Assembly: GCF_007830635.1 (NCBI RefSeq)
Contig: NZ_VLLA01000007.1
Span: 1 to 64,000 of the forward strand
Source: Bradyrhizobium huanghuaihaiense
Lineage (GTDB): Bacteria; Pseudomonadota; Alphaproteobacteria; Rhizobiales; Xanthobacteraceae
DNA: 64,000 nucleotides
Reading direction: 5' to 3'
The notes under the pieces are model-generated. The model did not search any database, was not told where the DNA came from, and saw nothing but the letters and a program-made list of their open reading frames with translations. Below, piece after piece: positions 1-10,584 of this stretch. Made by a program: the position numbers and the translations under genes. The number at the start of each line of letters is the position of its first letter. The first letter of the stretch is position 1.

Positions 1-1
1 G

Positions 2-178
2 CGCACGGTCAAATACGAAGAAGTTTATCTCCGCGCCTACGACAGCGTGTCCGAGGCGCGAGCGTCAATTGCCAAGTATCTGGCCTTCTACAATCAGGGA
101 CGCCCTCACTCGAGCCTTGACGGGCGCACGCCCGACGAGGCTTACTTCGGCACGCAAGCTATGGTGATGGCCGCATGA
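2..178 (+). CDS. IS3-family transposase OrfB, C-terminal fragment
   Basis: This is the end of the DDE integrase (rve) domain of an IS3-type OrfB. The reading frame is open from the window edge and ends at TGA 176-178. The typical C-terminal signature is visible: a helix with the catalytic Glu region (KYEEVYLRAY), then YLAFYNQGRPHSSLDGRTP and a PDEAYF tail, which is conserved in IS3 transposases. It would act with an upstream OrfA through a -1 frameshift in intact elements. The 5' part is missing only because the window starts here, so whether the element is intact is unknown. Confidence 0.85.
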   Translation, partial: RTVKYEEVYLRAYDSVSEARASIAKYLAFYNQGRPHSSLDGRTPDEAYFGTQAMVMAA

Positions 179-187
179 CCGTCGCCG

Positions 188-244
188 ACGATTTTGTCGT
201 CGCTCTGGTCGGGCTACGCCCTCCCGACGCAACGACAAAATCGT
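188..244. repeat. 13-bp inverted repeat at the IS 3' end
   Basis: The arms acgattttgtcgt (188-200) and acgacaaaatcgt (232-244) match perfectly across a 31-nt spacer. The spacer itself contains a smaller stem (gtcggg/cccgac). It sits just after the transposase stop, so it could act as a transcription terminator or could protect the IS end. The function is inferred. Confidence 0.6.
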
Positions 245-1032
245 AAAGCCCCGCGTTCAGCATAACCCGGCAGGAATCCACTTAAATCCAGCGGGGCGCT
301 GTCCAAACAACCGGGGCCAGCTCTCCCGTCCGCCGCCAAGGTCACCACGAAGCCGACGTCGTCCAACTTCCCCTCAGGCGGTGGGGGCGTTTCCTTCGCG
401 AGGAGGCCGCGGCCCGCCAGTGGTTTGCGGTACTTGAACCGCGAGGTGGGCTCGATCGAGAATGGCAACGCCGCGATCGGATCGCTTGTGCTGACCGCAC
501 TGATTCTGACGCTGGCCAGAGTCGCCCGGATCACCGCGTCCGAGAGGCGTGCCGGCGCGGGCCTCGGGATCGACATGGTCACGATCGCGACCATGTCCGG
601 GCCTTTGACGTTCAACATCCATTTGTCGAAGGTCTGATTGCCGGTGCGCTGCTCCGCCCTGACGGTCACCTGTTCGTAGGGCAGTCCTTCGATCGTCTCG
701 GTGGACAGGAGGCGCATGCCGTGCCTGGCCATCGCTTCGGCGCTGATGCCGGCGCGAATTTGCTCGAACGCCGCCGGCGGAAACTCCACCAGCACGATCG
801 AAGCGCTGCCTTCCTGGTCCAGGAAGCCCGAGAAGGTGGTTGCGACCGCAAAGCCCTTTGGTGGCTCGAGGCTGATGCGGCTACCGGGTGGTTTGATCGG
901 CTCGGCGACGCTTGCGGACGTCAAAGTGCTCGCGACGATCCAGCATGCGAGTGCAATGCCGCCAGCGAATTGTCTGATCACGACCGAGAACCACCACAGT
1001 TGTTGCCATGCAACCTTATATTGGCGAAGCAT
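214..1032 (-). pseudogene. Secreted conserved hypothetical protein, 3' end replaced by IS insertion
   Basis: The 272-codon frame begins with a long signal peptide (hydrophobic run about residues 22-43, FAGGIALACWIVASTLTSASVA) followed by a soluble domain I do not recognise. The first about 235 residues look like genuine host protein. From about 326 down to 214 the frame runs into the IS end and codes for low-quality sequence (PGCLDSAPLDLSG...), so the native C-terminus is lost. The rest of the gene should lie beyond the left end of the IS. It is divergent from nothing and faces the MFS gene in the same direction. Whether a truncated product is made is unknown. Confidence 0.6.
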
Positions 1033-1083
1033 GACACAACAAGTGCGGGCATATCCTTGCCGAAGGCGAGCTTCGACGAATTG

Positions 1084-2328
1084 CTAGCAGCTCGCCGCCA
1101 CTTCGTCCCCGACCATAACCGGCTGCCGATCCAGCGCGGCTGCCGGCGACAGCCAGATCACCAGGGCCTGCGCGCCGAACACGGCTGCTGCGAGATAAAG
1201 GCACGCTTCCGCGCTCCAGAAGCCGCCGACGATCGCGCCGAGGGCCGAGCCGAGCGGGCGGGCGCCGTAGCTCATGATGTTGATGGCGGAGACGCGGCCG
1301 AGCAGGCGCGGCGGCGTCACCGACTGGCGCAGCGTCGTGGTCGAGATCACCCACAGGATCGGCCCGGCGCCGAGCAGGAAGAAGCTCAAGCCTGCAAGCC
1401 AGGGTGAGGGGACCAGCACCGTCAGCGCCATCACGACCGAGGCGACGAAGCCCGTGACCGGGCCGAGGCCGACGACCGTGCCGAAGGCGATGCGCTGCAT
1501 CACGCGCGTGGCAAGGAGCGCGCCGATCACCATGCCGACGCCATACATCGTCAGCACCGTGCCGACGCCGGCGGCGGTCAGGCCGAGATGGCGCACGGCA
1601 TAGGGCACGAACACCGCGATCTGCAGGAACCAGCCGGTGTTGAAGATGAACTGGGTGATGAACACCGGCCGCAGCAGCGGATGGTGGAACACGAAGGCCG
1701 CGCCTTCGCGGATCTCCTGGAACGGATGGCGCCGTGGCATCGGTGCGCGGGCGGGCTCGTAGATGCCGGAGAGCAGCACCACGGCGATGGCCGAAAGCGC
1801 CGCAGCAAAGCCGAAGGCGAGGCTTGCCCCCCACCAGCCGACCAGTGCGCCGCCGAGCGCGGGCCCACTTGCGAAGGCAATGGTGCGCGCAAGCTCGATC
1901 CGCGCATTCGCTGCCGGCAACAGGTCCGCGTTGACCAGCGAGGGCACCAGCGCAGGCGCGGCAACGCTGTAGACGACGGTGCCGCACACTGCCGTGAAGC
2001 CGAGCAATGCCAGCAGCGGCAGATTGAGCGCGCTCAGCGCGAGGAGGAGCACGATGGCCGCAAGGGCTGCGGCCCGCAGCGCCTCGGCGCCCGCCATCAG
2101 CGCGCGGCGGGAGATGCGGTCGGCGAGCAGGCCAGCCGGAATGGCGAACAGCACGAAGGGCAGGGTCAGCGCGGTCTGCAGCACGCCGGTCTGGCCCTCG
2201 GCGACCCCGAGCGTCAGCACGGCGACGATCGGAGCGGCGGCGAGCGCGATCTGCTCGGCGGATTGCGCTGCGAGATTGGACCAGGCGAGGCGGCTGAAGG
2301 TGTCAGGGAGGCGCTGCGAATTTGACAT
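1084..2328 (-). CDS. MFS transporter (EntS/MFS_3-like)
   Basis: This is a 414-residue inner-membrane protein with about 12 hydrophobic segments. The major-facilitator motif A is visible near residue 65-75 (GLLADRISRRALM), and glycine- and alanine-rich helices run through the whole length. The length and the N-terminus (FSRLAWSNLAAQSAEQIALAAAP) fit the MFS_3 group, which includes EntS-like exporters. The substrate cannot be read from sequence. The start is ATG at 2328, and the gene is divergent from mntH with about 170 bp between the start codons. Confidence 0.85.
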   Translation of the reverse strand: MSNSQRLPDTFSRLAWSNLAAQSAEQIALAAAPIVAVLTLGVAEGQTGVLQTALTLPFVLFAIPAGLLADRISRRALMAGAEALRAAALAAIVLLLALSALNLPLLALLGFTAVCGTVVYSVAAPALVPSLVNADLLPAANARIELARTIAFASGPALGGALVGWWGASLAFGFAAALSAIAVVLLSGIYEPARAPMPRRHPFQEIREGAAFVFHHPLLRPVFITQFIFNTGWFLQIAVFVPYAVRHLGLTAAGVGTVLTMYGVGMVIGALLATRVMQRIAFGTVVGLGPVTGFVASVVMALTVLVPSPWLAGLSFFLLGAGPILWVISTTTLRQSVTPPRLLGRVSAINIMSYGARPLGSALGAIVGGFWSAEACLYLAAAVFGAQALVIWLSPAAALDRQPVMVGDEVAASC

Positions 2329-2451
2329 GGCTCATTTCCTGCAAAGTCGGATTGGCGCCAGTATCCGCTTCCGGGCGCGGCCAAACCCACCCGCTTTCCG
2401 ACAGGGCAGGGCAGAGCTCCGCTGTGCCGGGGAACCGATGCGGCTAGATGC

Positions 2452-2470
2452 AGTTGCAAATGAGTTGCAA
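2452..2470. promoter_or_regulatory. Candidate Mur/Fur-type site upstream of mntH
   Basis: Two copies of agttgcaa (2452-2459 and 2463-2470) lie 11 bp apart, one helical turn, just 29 bp before the mntH start. Known biology: in Bradyrhizobium japonicum mntH is repressed by the manganese-responsive Fur homologue Mur through direct-repeat TGCA-containing hexamers. The match here is inferred by eye. The site also argues against the longer mntH reading frame starting at 2448. Confidence 0.4.
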
Positions 2471-2498
2471 TAAGCCCCGACTTCGGTATTCTGACCGT

Positions 2499-3851
2499 AT
2501 GGATGCCCGATCGCCTGATTTAACCCCCGATGCCGCCGGCTGGCGCACTGACGCGCCAGCCACCAAGAGCCTCGCCGAAGTGAACGCCACGGTCGCCATT
2601 CCGGTCGCGGCCCAGTGGTGGCGGCGGCTGCTCGCCTTCGTCGGTCCGGGCTACCTCGTCTCGGTCGGCTACATGGACCCCGGCAACTGGGCGACCGACC
2701 TCGCCGGCGGATCGAAGTTCGGCTACACGCTGCTCTCCGTCATCCTGCTCTCGAACCTGATGGCGATCCTGCTGCAGTCGCTGGCGGCGCGGCTCGGCAT
2801 CGTCACCGACCGCGATCTCGCGCAGGCCTGCCGCGCCACCTATTCGCCGGCGGTGAACTTCCTGCTCTGGCTCGCCTGCGAGGCCGCGATCATCGCCTGC
2901 GATCTCGCCGAGGTGATCGGCACCGCGATCGCGCTGAAACTGCTGTTCGGCATTCCCCTGATCGGCGGCGCATTGCTCGCCGCGCTCGATGCGTTCCTGC
3001 TTCTCATCCTGATGAACCGTGGCTTCCGGTTCCTGGAGGCCTTCGTCATCGCGCTGCTGGCGGTGATCGCGGCGTGCTTCGTGGTCCAGATCGCGGCGGC
3101 GGCTCCTCCGGTCGCGGAGGTCCTGCGCGGCTTCATGCCGAAGAGCGAGATCTTCACCAACCCGGAGATGCTCTACATCGCGATCGGCATCATCGGTGCC
3201 ACCGTGATGCCGCATAATCTCTATCTGCACTCCTCGATCGTGCAGACGCGCGCCTATGAGCGCAACGACGAGGGCCGCCGCGAGGCGATCAAATGGGCGA
3301 CGACGGACTCCACCATCGCCCTGATGCTGGCGCTGTTCATCAACGCCGCGATCCTCGTCGTGGCCGCCGCGACCTTCCACAAGAGCGGCCATGCCGACGT
3401 CGCCGAGATCGGCCAGGCGTTCGAGCTGCTCTCGCCGCTGCTCGGCCTCGGCATCGCCTCGACGCTGTTCGCGGTGGCGCTGCTCGCCTCGGGCCTGAAC
3501 TCGACGGTCACTGCGACGCTCGCCGGTCAGATCGTGATGGAAGGCTTTCTCGACCTGCGCCTGCCGAGCTGGGCGCGCCGCCTGCTCACGCGCGGCATCG
3601 CCATCATTCCCGTGATCATCGTCACCGCGATCTATGGCGAGCGCGGCACGGCCGATCTCTTGGTGTTCAGCCAGGTCGTGCTGTCGATGCAGTTGCCCTT
3701 CGCCGTCATCCCGCTGGTCCGCTTCGTCTCCGACCGCCGCAAGATGGGCCAGTTCGCGATACCGGTGTCCGTTGCCGCGATCGCCTGGATCGTCGCGGGC
3801 GTGATCGTGGTTCTGAACGTGAAGCTGCTGGCGGATACGCTGTTCGGGTGA
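2499..3851 (+). CDS. mntH: Nramp-family Mn2+/Fe2+ transporter MntH
   Basis: This is a proton-coupled divalent metal importer of the inner membrane, 450 residues with about 11 membrane segments. The two Nramp signatures are present: DPGN in helix 1 ([20 protein letters not shown], about residue 59) and MPHNLYLHS in helix 6. These provide the metal-binding Asp, Asn and Met. An in-frame ATG at 2448 exists but lies over the repeated agttgcaa elements. I therefore chose ATG 2499, giving an N-terminus [10 protein letters not shown]. In Bradyrhizobium this is the main manganese importer under Mur control. It converges on bpt through a hairpin. Confidence 0.93.
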   Translation: MDARSPDLTPDAAGWRTDAPATKSLAEVNATVAIPVAAQWWRRLLAFVGPGYLVSVGYMDPGNWATDLAGGSKFGYTLLSVILLSNLMAILLQSLAARLGIVTDRDLAQACRATYSPAVNFLLWLACEAAIIACDLAEVIGTAIALKLLFGIPLIGGALLAALDAFLLLILMNRGFRFLEAFVIALLAVIAACFVVQIAAAAPPVAEVLRGFMPKSEIFTNPEMLYIAIGIIGATVMPHNLYLHSSIVQTRAYERNDEGRREAIKWATTDSTIALMLALFINAAILVVAAATFHKSGHADVAEIGQAFELLSPLLGLGIASTLFAVALLASGLNSTVTATLAGQIVMEGFLDLRLPSWARRLLTRGIAIIPVIIVTAIYGERGTADLLVFSQVVLSMQLPFAVIPLVRFVSDRRKMGQFAIPVSVAAIAWIVAGVIVVLNVKLLADTLFG

Positions 3852-3867
3852 AGTTGCCACTACGCAG

Positions 3868-3899
3868 CTGTCATCGCCCGCCTTCGCGGGGCATGACAG
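3868..3899. terminator. Bidirectional hairpin between mntH and bpt
   Basis: The palindrome ctgtcat-cgcccgc-cttc-gcggggc-atgacag lies between two convergent genes (mntH stop 3851, bpt stop 3902-3904). It has no strong T-run. The gtcatcgcccgc/gcgggcatgac type is also a common dispersed palindrome in these genomes, so a terminator role is inferred from its position. Confidence 0.5.
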
Positions 3900-3903
3900 A
3901 AAG

Positions 3904-4680
3904 CTAATCCTGCGGCTCGGACGCCGTATCGCCCTGCGCGTCGATCCGCAGCCAGCCTGACGGGGCGAGGCGCTGCTGCGGCAGGAAGCGGGCCTTGTAG
4001 TCCATCTTCTTGGAGCCTTCGATCCAGTAGCCGAGATAGACGTAAGGCAGGCCTTGGCGTCGCGCGCGGGCGATGTGGTCGAGGATCATGAAGGTGCCCA
4101 TCGAGCGGCTGACCTGGCTCGGCTCGAAGAAGGAATAGACCATCGACAGGCCGTCGCTGAGGACGTCCGTGAGCGCCACCGCGATCAGCTCCTCGCCGCG
4201 GCCGGTGATGCCGCTGTCGGGGCCGCGTTTGCGGTATTCGATGATACGAGTCTCGACATGGCTGTCCTCGACCATCATGGCGTAGTCGAGCACGGTCATG
4301 TCGGCCATGCCGCCATGGCGGTGGCGGGCGTCGAGATAGGCGCGGAACACCGAATATTGCTCGGAGGTCGGCACCGCACTGCGCTGCTCGCCGATGATGT
4401 CGGCGTTGCGCGCCATCACCTTGCGGAAGTTGCGCGAGGGGCGGAACTCGTTGGCGATGACCCGGACCGAGACGCAGGCGCGGCACTGATCGCAGGCCGG
4501 CCGGTAGGCGATCGACTGGCTGCGGCGGAAGCCGCCATGGGTCAGAAGGTCGTTGAGGTCGCCGGCGCGGTCACCCACGAGGTGCGTAAACACCTTGCGC
4601 TCATGCCGGCCCGGCAGATACGGGCAGGGCGAGGGCGCCGTGAGGTAAAACTGTGGGGTGTCGCGCGAGTGCTGGGTCAA
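3904..4680 (-). CDS. bpt: Aspartate/glutamate leucyltransferase Bpt
   Basis: This enzyme transfers Leu from Leu-tRNA to proteins with N-terminal Asp or Glu, marking them for ClpS/ClpAP degradation (N-degron pathway, cytosol). At 258 residues it has the normal length. The N-terminal ATE domain shows [16 protein letters not shown], and [26 protein letters not shown] carries the conserved Cys pair. The C-terminal GNAT-like domain has [20 protein letters not shown]. The only usable start is TTG at 4680, with GGAGG about 13 nt upstream. It is a single gene convergent with mntH. Confidence 0.93.
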   Translation of the reverse strand: MTQHSRDTPQFYLTAPSPCPYLPGRHERKVFTHLVGDRAGDLNDLLTHGGFRRSQSIAYRPACDQCRACVSVRVIANEFRPSRNFRKVMARNADIIGEQRSAVPTSEQYSVFRAYLDARHRHGGMADMTVLDYAMMVEDSHVETRIIEYRKRGPDSGITGRGEELIAVALTDVLSDGLSMVYSFFEPSQVSRSMGTFMILDHIARARRQGLPYVYLGYWIEGSKKMDYKARFLPQQRLAPSGWLRIDAQGDTASEPQD

Positions 4681-4809
4681 GGGACGTCGTGGGCCTCCGA
4701 AGTGGGTATCAGCATCGCGCTACGGAAGCTCTCGGTCAATTGGTCTGCTCGGCAGGTCAGATGCGTCAGCTTAGTCGGTCCTGGTTGATAGGTTCTTGAT
4801 CACGGGTTC

Positions 4810-5352
4810 TCAGTAGGTCCTTGCGCCTTGCGGCACGGGGGCACGGACGGAATTGTTGATCACGACCGTCCCCAGCACGAAATCATGCAGCAGCCGCCGG
4901 CGGCCGTTGAACAGCCCGACCAGCACCACGAAGGGCGACAGGAACGACACCGTCACCCAGAACAGCACGGCATGGGTGGCGCCGAGCACGAAATAGCCGG
5001 GTGCGCCGTACCAGGTGCGCAGCTCCAGATCCATGACCCGCATGCCGATCGTCGCCGAGGACGGCCCGCCGATGCAGGCGCCGTAGTAGACGATGGCCCA
5101 GATCACGGAGGCCGGCCAGGCCAGCCAGAACAGCGCCCAGCCGATGCCGAGCGTGACCACGCCGAACAGCGCGATGAAGATGTAGCCGAGGATGACGGGA
5201 ACGGAGATCACGACCATGTCGATCAGGAACGCGAACACCCGCCGCGTCGCGACGCCGCGGAACAGTTCCGGATGCAGATAGGGATCGTAGGCGTGCGGCT
5301 GGACCGCGCCGTCGTTGCGCCAGGCGCCTGAATTACCCGAGTCGTACGACAT
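4810..5352 (-). CDS. RDD-family membrane protein
   Basis: This is a 180-residue inner-membrane protein with an N-terminal soluble stretch (YDPYLHPELFRGVATRRVFAFLIDMVVI) leading into three hydrophobic segments. The RDD-family Arg and Asp are in helix 1 (RRVFAFLID), and the C-terminal GLFNGRRRLLHDFVLGTVV is the usual closing motif. A longer frame reaches 5523, but ATG 5352 has a good ribosome site (ctggagaac) and matches the family N-terminus. RDD proteins are small carriers or stress-related membrane proteins; the substrate is unknown. Confidence 0.85.
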   Translation of the reverse strand: MSYDSGNSGAWRNDGAVQPHAYDPYLHPELFRGVATRRVFAFLIDMVVISVPVILGYIFIALFGVVTLGIGWALFWLAWPASVIWAIVYYGACIGGPSSATIGMRVMDLELRTWYGAPGYFVLGATHAVLFWVTVSFLSPFVVLVGLFNGRRRLLHDFVLGTVVINNSVRAPVPQGARTY

Positions 5353-5484
5353 AGTCCGTTCTCCAGCGAAGCCCCCGTCGCAGGACATGGGAACAGGCCA
5401 TCCCCGTGCCAAGGGCGCGCAGGCGTCAGCAAGCCGAAATATTCCGGCGATTCGGGGGCGGATGTGGCCGCTGGCGCGGAAGCC

Positions 5485-5582
5485 GTAGGGTGGGCAAAGG
5501 CGCGTGAGCGCCGTGCCCACCATTGTCCGTTGTCGTGCGCGATGGATGGATTGGTGGGCACGCTACGCTTTGCCCACCCTAC
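5485..5582. repeat. Dispersed palindromic repeat, family A, copy 1
   Basis: This 98-bp element begins gtagggtgggcaaaggcg and ends gctttgcccaccctac, so its ends are inverted copies. The inner arms gtgcccacca and tggtgggcac also pair. Two more copies lie at 40354-40429 and 49056-49145. It fills the gap between the RDD gene and the hemB stop codon. Confidence 0.85.
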
Positions 5583-5587
5583 GGCAC

Positions 5588-7274
<1,687 letters not shown>

Positions 7275-7790
7275 CGCGACGTCTTCGCTGATATCGAAAT
7301 GCAGCGCGCCCCTGGCGATGCGAAGCATCGTCCAGTACGGCGTGATGCATTGCAGAGCCGGGGCCCATCTCTCCGCAATCTCGCTTTGAAACATCTGGGT
7401 CCGGCTCTGCGCTTCGCTTCGCTGCGCTTGTCCGGGACACAAGTGTCGCGATTGGTTGACCGCTGGTTGCCTCGAATTTGCGGTAAGTTTTCACTAACCA
7501 GCCGGTTCCGCCACAGCTGTTACGGGCCCGTTTCGAAACGGGGCGGGGCTGTTCTGGAATGCGACAGATTGGGCGGACGGAGGGTGAACAGGACCTTGCG
7601 AAGGTCAACAGACGGTTGCGAAAAGTCCTTCTGGCACAGGCTTAATCCGCAATTCACTGTCTTAAATTCATGATCTCTTTATTCTCTTATTTAAGCCGAT
7701 CTTCAAACGAGCCCCTTAAGTTGCACCTATCAGACGGGACACAAGTTTCGTCGAATAAGTGTCGATAAAAACGACAACAGGGGAAGTGTC
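7275..7790. other. Intergenic region upstream of ldtR with a palindromic repeat
   Basis: This 516-bp gap holds no convincing gene. The first part (about 7310-7440) is a degenerate dispersed palindrome. The second part is more AT-rich and should carry the ldtR promoter and leader (for example taagccgatcttcaaacg and the AT-rich stretch gtcgataaaaacgacaac just before the start). Short frames here look like shadows. Confidence 0.6.
7352..7440. repeat. Dispersed palindromic repeat with gcagagccgg/ccggctctgc arms
   Basis: Ten-base perfect inverted arms, gcagagccgg (7352-7361) and ccggctctgc (7401-7410), are followed by cgcttcgctgcgcttgtccgggac. This resembles another palindromic repeat type of Bradyrhizobium genomes. 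Only one copy was recognised in this window. Confidence 0.5.
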
Positions 7791-8309
7791 ATGATGAAAG
7801 CCGTCGCAACTGCGGCAGATACCGCAGAGCGCGTCTCCGGCCAGCAGGGTTCGGTGCAGTCGCTCTATCTGGAAGCTTTGACTCTGGTGGAGCGGCTGCA
7901 TCGCCGGCTCCTCGACGTCATCAAGGACGAGTTCGATCGTCGCGGTCGCGCCGACATCAACTCGGTGCAGGCACTGCTGCTCTACAACATCGGCGACAAG
8001 GAGCTGACTGCCGGCGAGCTGCGCACCCGCGGCTACTATCTCGGCTCCAACGTCTCCTACAATCTGAAGAAGCTCGTCGAGCTCGGCTTTCTCGATCATC
8101 AGCGCTCGCGCGTTGATCGCCGCTCGGTGCGCATCCGCCTGACCCCGCAGGGCCAAGAAGTCCGCCGCATCGTCGACGCGCTCTACCAGAAGCACGTCAA
8201 GACGGTCGAGCAGGTCGGCGGCATCTCGGGCGAGGAGTTCTCCACGCTCAACAAGTCGCTGCACCGTCTCGAGCGGTTCTGGACCGACCAGATCCTGTAC
8301 CGCCTCTGA
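7791..8309 (+). CDS. ldtR: MarR-type winged-helix regulator LdtR
   Basis: This is a 172-residue DNA-binding protein of the MarR fold. The recognition-helix region is TAGELRTRGYYLGSNVSYNLKKLVELGFLDHQRSRVDRRSVRIRLTPQG (about residues 65-115), with dimerisation helices at both ends. The pattern matches LdtR of Rhizobiales, a regulator of L,D-transpeptidase genes and cell-wall stress tolerance (characterised in Liberibacter and Sinorhizobium). It stands alone with a long upstream region, as expected for a regulator with its own control. Name from family recognition. Confidence 0.85.
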   Translation: MMKAVATAADTAERVSGQQGSVQSLYLEALTLVERLHRRLLDVIKDEFDRRGRADINSVQALLLYNIGDKELTAGELRTRGYYLGSNVSYNLKKLVELGFLDHQRSRVDRRSVRIRLTPQGQEVRRIVDALYQKHVKTVEQVGGISGEEFSTLNKSLHRLERFWTDQILYRL

Positions 8310-8504
8310 GTTCCAAGGGATCAAGGCCAAGCCGGCCCGACAACAAGACCGGCAAGCCTCCCGAACGTGCCTGACTTTCCCCAAGCGCATCGGCCCGGCT
8401 TGCCCGGACCGGTGCGTTTTGACGTTTCGCAATTGCGAAAAAATGCCCGCGCGCACGGAACCAGGTCGCCGCATCGCAGTTAGTCCTCTGGATCGGAGGA
8501 TACC

Positions 8505-8741
8505 ATGCCGGGCGGGCGCGGGTTGCAGGCCATGAACGTCGAACTCGTGAGCGATGCCTATGCCATCGCCGCGAATTACCTCCGCCGCTCCGGCGCAATC
8601 CCCGACACGCTCGTCACCAACGAACGCCTGCTCGAGATCATCATCAAGCTGATCCAGCACGGTGAATTCAACAAGATCAGGCTTGCCAACAAGGCGATCG
8701 CCCAGTTCGAGACGCAGTCCGAGGCCCGCGCGGTTGCCTGA
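8505..8741 (+). CDS. Small conserved alphaproteobacterial protein
   Basis: This 78-residue soluble protein is mostly helical (DAYAIAANYLRRSGAIPDTLVTNERLLEIIIKLIQHGEFNKIRLANKAI). An ideal ribosome site (tcggaggatacc) precedes ATG 8505. A second ATG at 8532 is less well placed. The even helical pattern and strong translation signal argue for a real gene. It is followed 37 bp later by another small gene in the same direction. The function is unknown. Confidence 0.75.
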   Translation: MPGGRGLQAMNVELVSDAYAIAANYLRRSGAIPDTLVTNERLLEIIIKLIQHGEFNKIRLANKAIAQFETQSEARAVA

Positions 8742-8778
8742 TCAAAATTTCCGCAATTCGGAAGAACCAGAGGGTGCA

Positions 8779-9000
8779 ATGGAAGCTGCCATCGACCGCA
8801 TCATGCAGACCTATGACCTGCTCGCCAACCGCACGGCGGCGGCCAGCGAGGAGGCACGGGCCAAGGTCACGAACTACCTCAATACCCTGGTGGAAGCGGG
8901 CGAGAAGGATCCGCACAGGTTGACGGTCTGCGGCCTGACCTATCTGCGCCAGCTCGACGGCAGCGTGGACCCGGTGAAGGCGGGGTATACCGGCTTGTAA
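8779..9000 (+). CDS. Small conserved helical protein
   Basis: This 73-residue protein starts at ATG 8779 after an agagggtgca ribosome site. It is helical and charged (AAIDRIMQTYDLLANRTAAASEEARAKVTNYLNTLVEAG) and ends with LTVCGLTYLRQLDGS, which I recognise only as a conserved small Rhizobiales protein. It probably forms a unit with the preceding 78-residue gene (37 bp apart). No catalytic motif is visible. Confidence 0.7.
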   Translation: MEAAIDRIMQTYDLLANRTAAASEEARAKVTNYLNTLVEAGEKDPHRLTVCGLTYLRQLDGSVDPVKAGYTGL

Positions 9001-9270
9001 GAGGTGAACCGACTGCTTTGGCCCGTGGAGCCCATACCTCTTTAGGGTCCAAAACGGCCCCTTCCGGCAGAATTGGAGCGGGGGCGGTTCCGGAGAACCG
9101 TCCTGCCGCCCAAATCCCCGGTCCCCACCACATCTTGCATAAATCTCAGGCCCGACCCGCAAATGCTTGGCCGGGGGCGGGCGATGTGGTAGATCGCGCG
9201 TGCTTCCGATCGCCACACCAGACCCGCCCGTAGCCCGCCAAAAGGCTGCGGCGGTGGAGATATTCGCAAG

Positions 9271-10569
9271 ATGACCCTCGCAAAGACCGCCTCCGCGCCC
9301 GATTCGTTTTTCACCGCCTCGCTCGAGCAGGCCGATCCGGAAATCGCAGCCGCCATCAAGGGCGAGCTCGGCCGGCAGCGCCATGAGGTCGAGCTGATCG
9401 CCTCCGAGAACATCGTCAGCCGGGCCGTGCTGGAAGCGCAGGGTTCGGTGATGACCAACAAGTATGCGGAGGGTTATCCGGGCGCGCGGTACTACGGCGG
9501 TTGTGAGTGGGTCGACGTCGCCGAGAACCTCGCGATCGATCGCGCCAAGAAGCTGTTCGGCGCGAACTTCGCCAACGTGCAGCCGAACTCCGGCAGCCAG
9601 ATGAACCAGGCGGTGTTCCTGGCGCTGCTCCAGCCGGGCGACACCTTCATGGGTCTCGATCTCGCGGCCGGCGGCCATCTCACCCACGGCTCGCCCGTCA
9701 ACATGAGCGGCAAGTGGTTCAAGGCCGCGCACTACACCGTGCGCCGCGAGGACCAGATCATCGACATGGATGCGGTCCAGAAGCAGGCCGAAGAGGTCAA
9801 GCCGAAGCTGATCGTCGCCGGCGGCTCGGCCTATTCGCGTGCCTGGGACTTCAAGCGCTTCCGCGAGATCGCCGACAGCGTCGGCGCTTACCTTCTGGTG
9901 GATATGGCGCACTTCGCGGGCCTCGTTGCCGGCGGCGTGCACGCCTCGCCCGTACCGTATGCGCATGTCACCACGACCACGACGCACAAGTCGCTGCGCG
10001 GTCCCCGCGGCGGCCTGATCCTCAGCAATGACGAGACGCTCGCCAAGAAGCTCAACTCGGCGATCTTCCCGGGCCTGCAGGGCGGCCCCTTGATGCATGT
10101 GATCGCGGCGAAGGCGGTTGCCTTCGGCGAGGCGCTGCGGCCGGACTTCAAGGTCTATGCCAAGAACGTCGTCGAGAACGCCAAGGCGCTGGCCGAGGCG
10201 ATGAAGAGCCACGGCTTCGACATCGTCTCCGGCGGCACCGACAACCACCTGATGCTCGTCGACCTCCGGCCGAAGGGCCTGAAGGGCAACGTCTCGGAGA
10301 AGGCGCTGGTCCGTGCGGCCATCACCTGCAACAAGAACGGCATTCCGTTCGACCCCGAGAAGCCTTTCGTCACTTCGGGCCTGCGGCTCGGCACGCCCGC
10401 TGCGACCACTCGCGGCTTTGGCGTCGCCGAATTCCAGCAGGTTGGCGGCATGATCGCCGAGGTCCTGAACGCGATCGCGCAGTCCTCCGACGGCAAGGCG
10501 CCGCTGGTGGAAGCCGCGATCAAGGAACGGGTCAAGGCGCTCACCGACCGGTTCCCGATCTACCAGTAA
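9271..10569 (+). CDS. glyA: Serine hydroxymethyltransferase
   Basis: GlyA interconverts serine and glycine with transfer of the one-carbon unit to tetrahydrofolate, using PLP, in the cytosol. It has 432 residues, the normal length. Motifs include [34 protein letters not shown], the PLP-lysine segment [14 protein letters not shown] (Lys near residue 240) and [14 protein letters not shown]. The start ATG 9271 lies 270 bp after the previous gene, and nrdR begins 15 bp after its stop. glyA-nrdR-rib clustering is typical of alphaproteobacteria. Confidence 0.97.
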   Translation: MTLAKTASAPDSFFTASLEQADPEIAAAIKGELGRQRHEVELIASENIVSRAVLEAQGSVMTNKYAEGYPGARYYGGCEWVDVAENLAIDRAKKLFGANFANVQPNSGSQMNQAVFLALLQPGDTFMGLDLAAGGHLTHGSPVNMSGKWFKAAHYTVRREDQIIDMDAVQKQAEEVKPKLIVAGGSAYSRAWDFKRFREIADSVGAYLLVDMAHFAGLVAGGVHASPVPYAHVTTTTTHKSLRGPRGGLILSNDETLAKKLNSAIFPGLQGGPLMHVIAAKAVAFGEALRPDFKVYAKNVVENAKALAEAMKSHGFDIVSGGTDNHLMLVDLRPKGLKGNVSEKALVRAAITCNKNGIPFDPEKPFVTSGLRLGTPAATTRGFGVAEFQQVGGMIAEVLNAIAQSSDGKAPLVEAAIKERVKALTDRFPIYQ

Positions 10570-10584
10570 GGTCAGGCCAAGCGG

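Larger units (their letters stand above)
1..326 (+). mobile_element. Right end of an IS3-family insertion sequence (partial)
   Basis: The window opens inside an IS3-type element. It holds the last 58 residues of an OrfB transposase (2-178), then a 13-bp perfect inverted repeat (188-200 with 232-244), and a terminal segment that reads ggggccagctct near 312-323. The exact outer boundary is inferred from where the reading frame of the adjacent host gene stops looking like protein (about 320-326). The left end lies outside the window. No target-site duplication can be checked. Confidence 0.7.

Noticed and set aside
2520..3860. Long minus-strand frame across mntH, and similar antisense frames across hppA, metY and the AI-2E gene
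   Set aside because: These are GC-driven shadow frames with low-complexity Arg/Asp/His-rich translations lying opposite clear family members.
7299..7673. A 124-residue frame upstream of ldtR
   Set aside because: It covers a dispersed palindromic repeat, lacks a ribosome site and has Arg-rich low-complexity translation.
9001..9270. A riboswitch or leader RNA in front of glyA
   Set aside because: The gap has GC-rich inverted pieces, but no recognisable glycine, SAM or THF riboswitch core could be identified.
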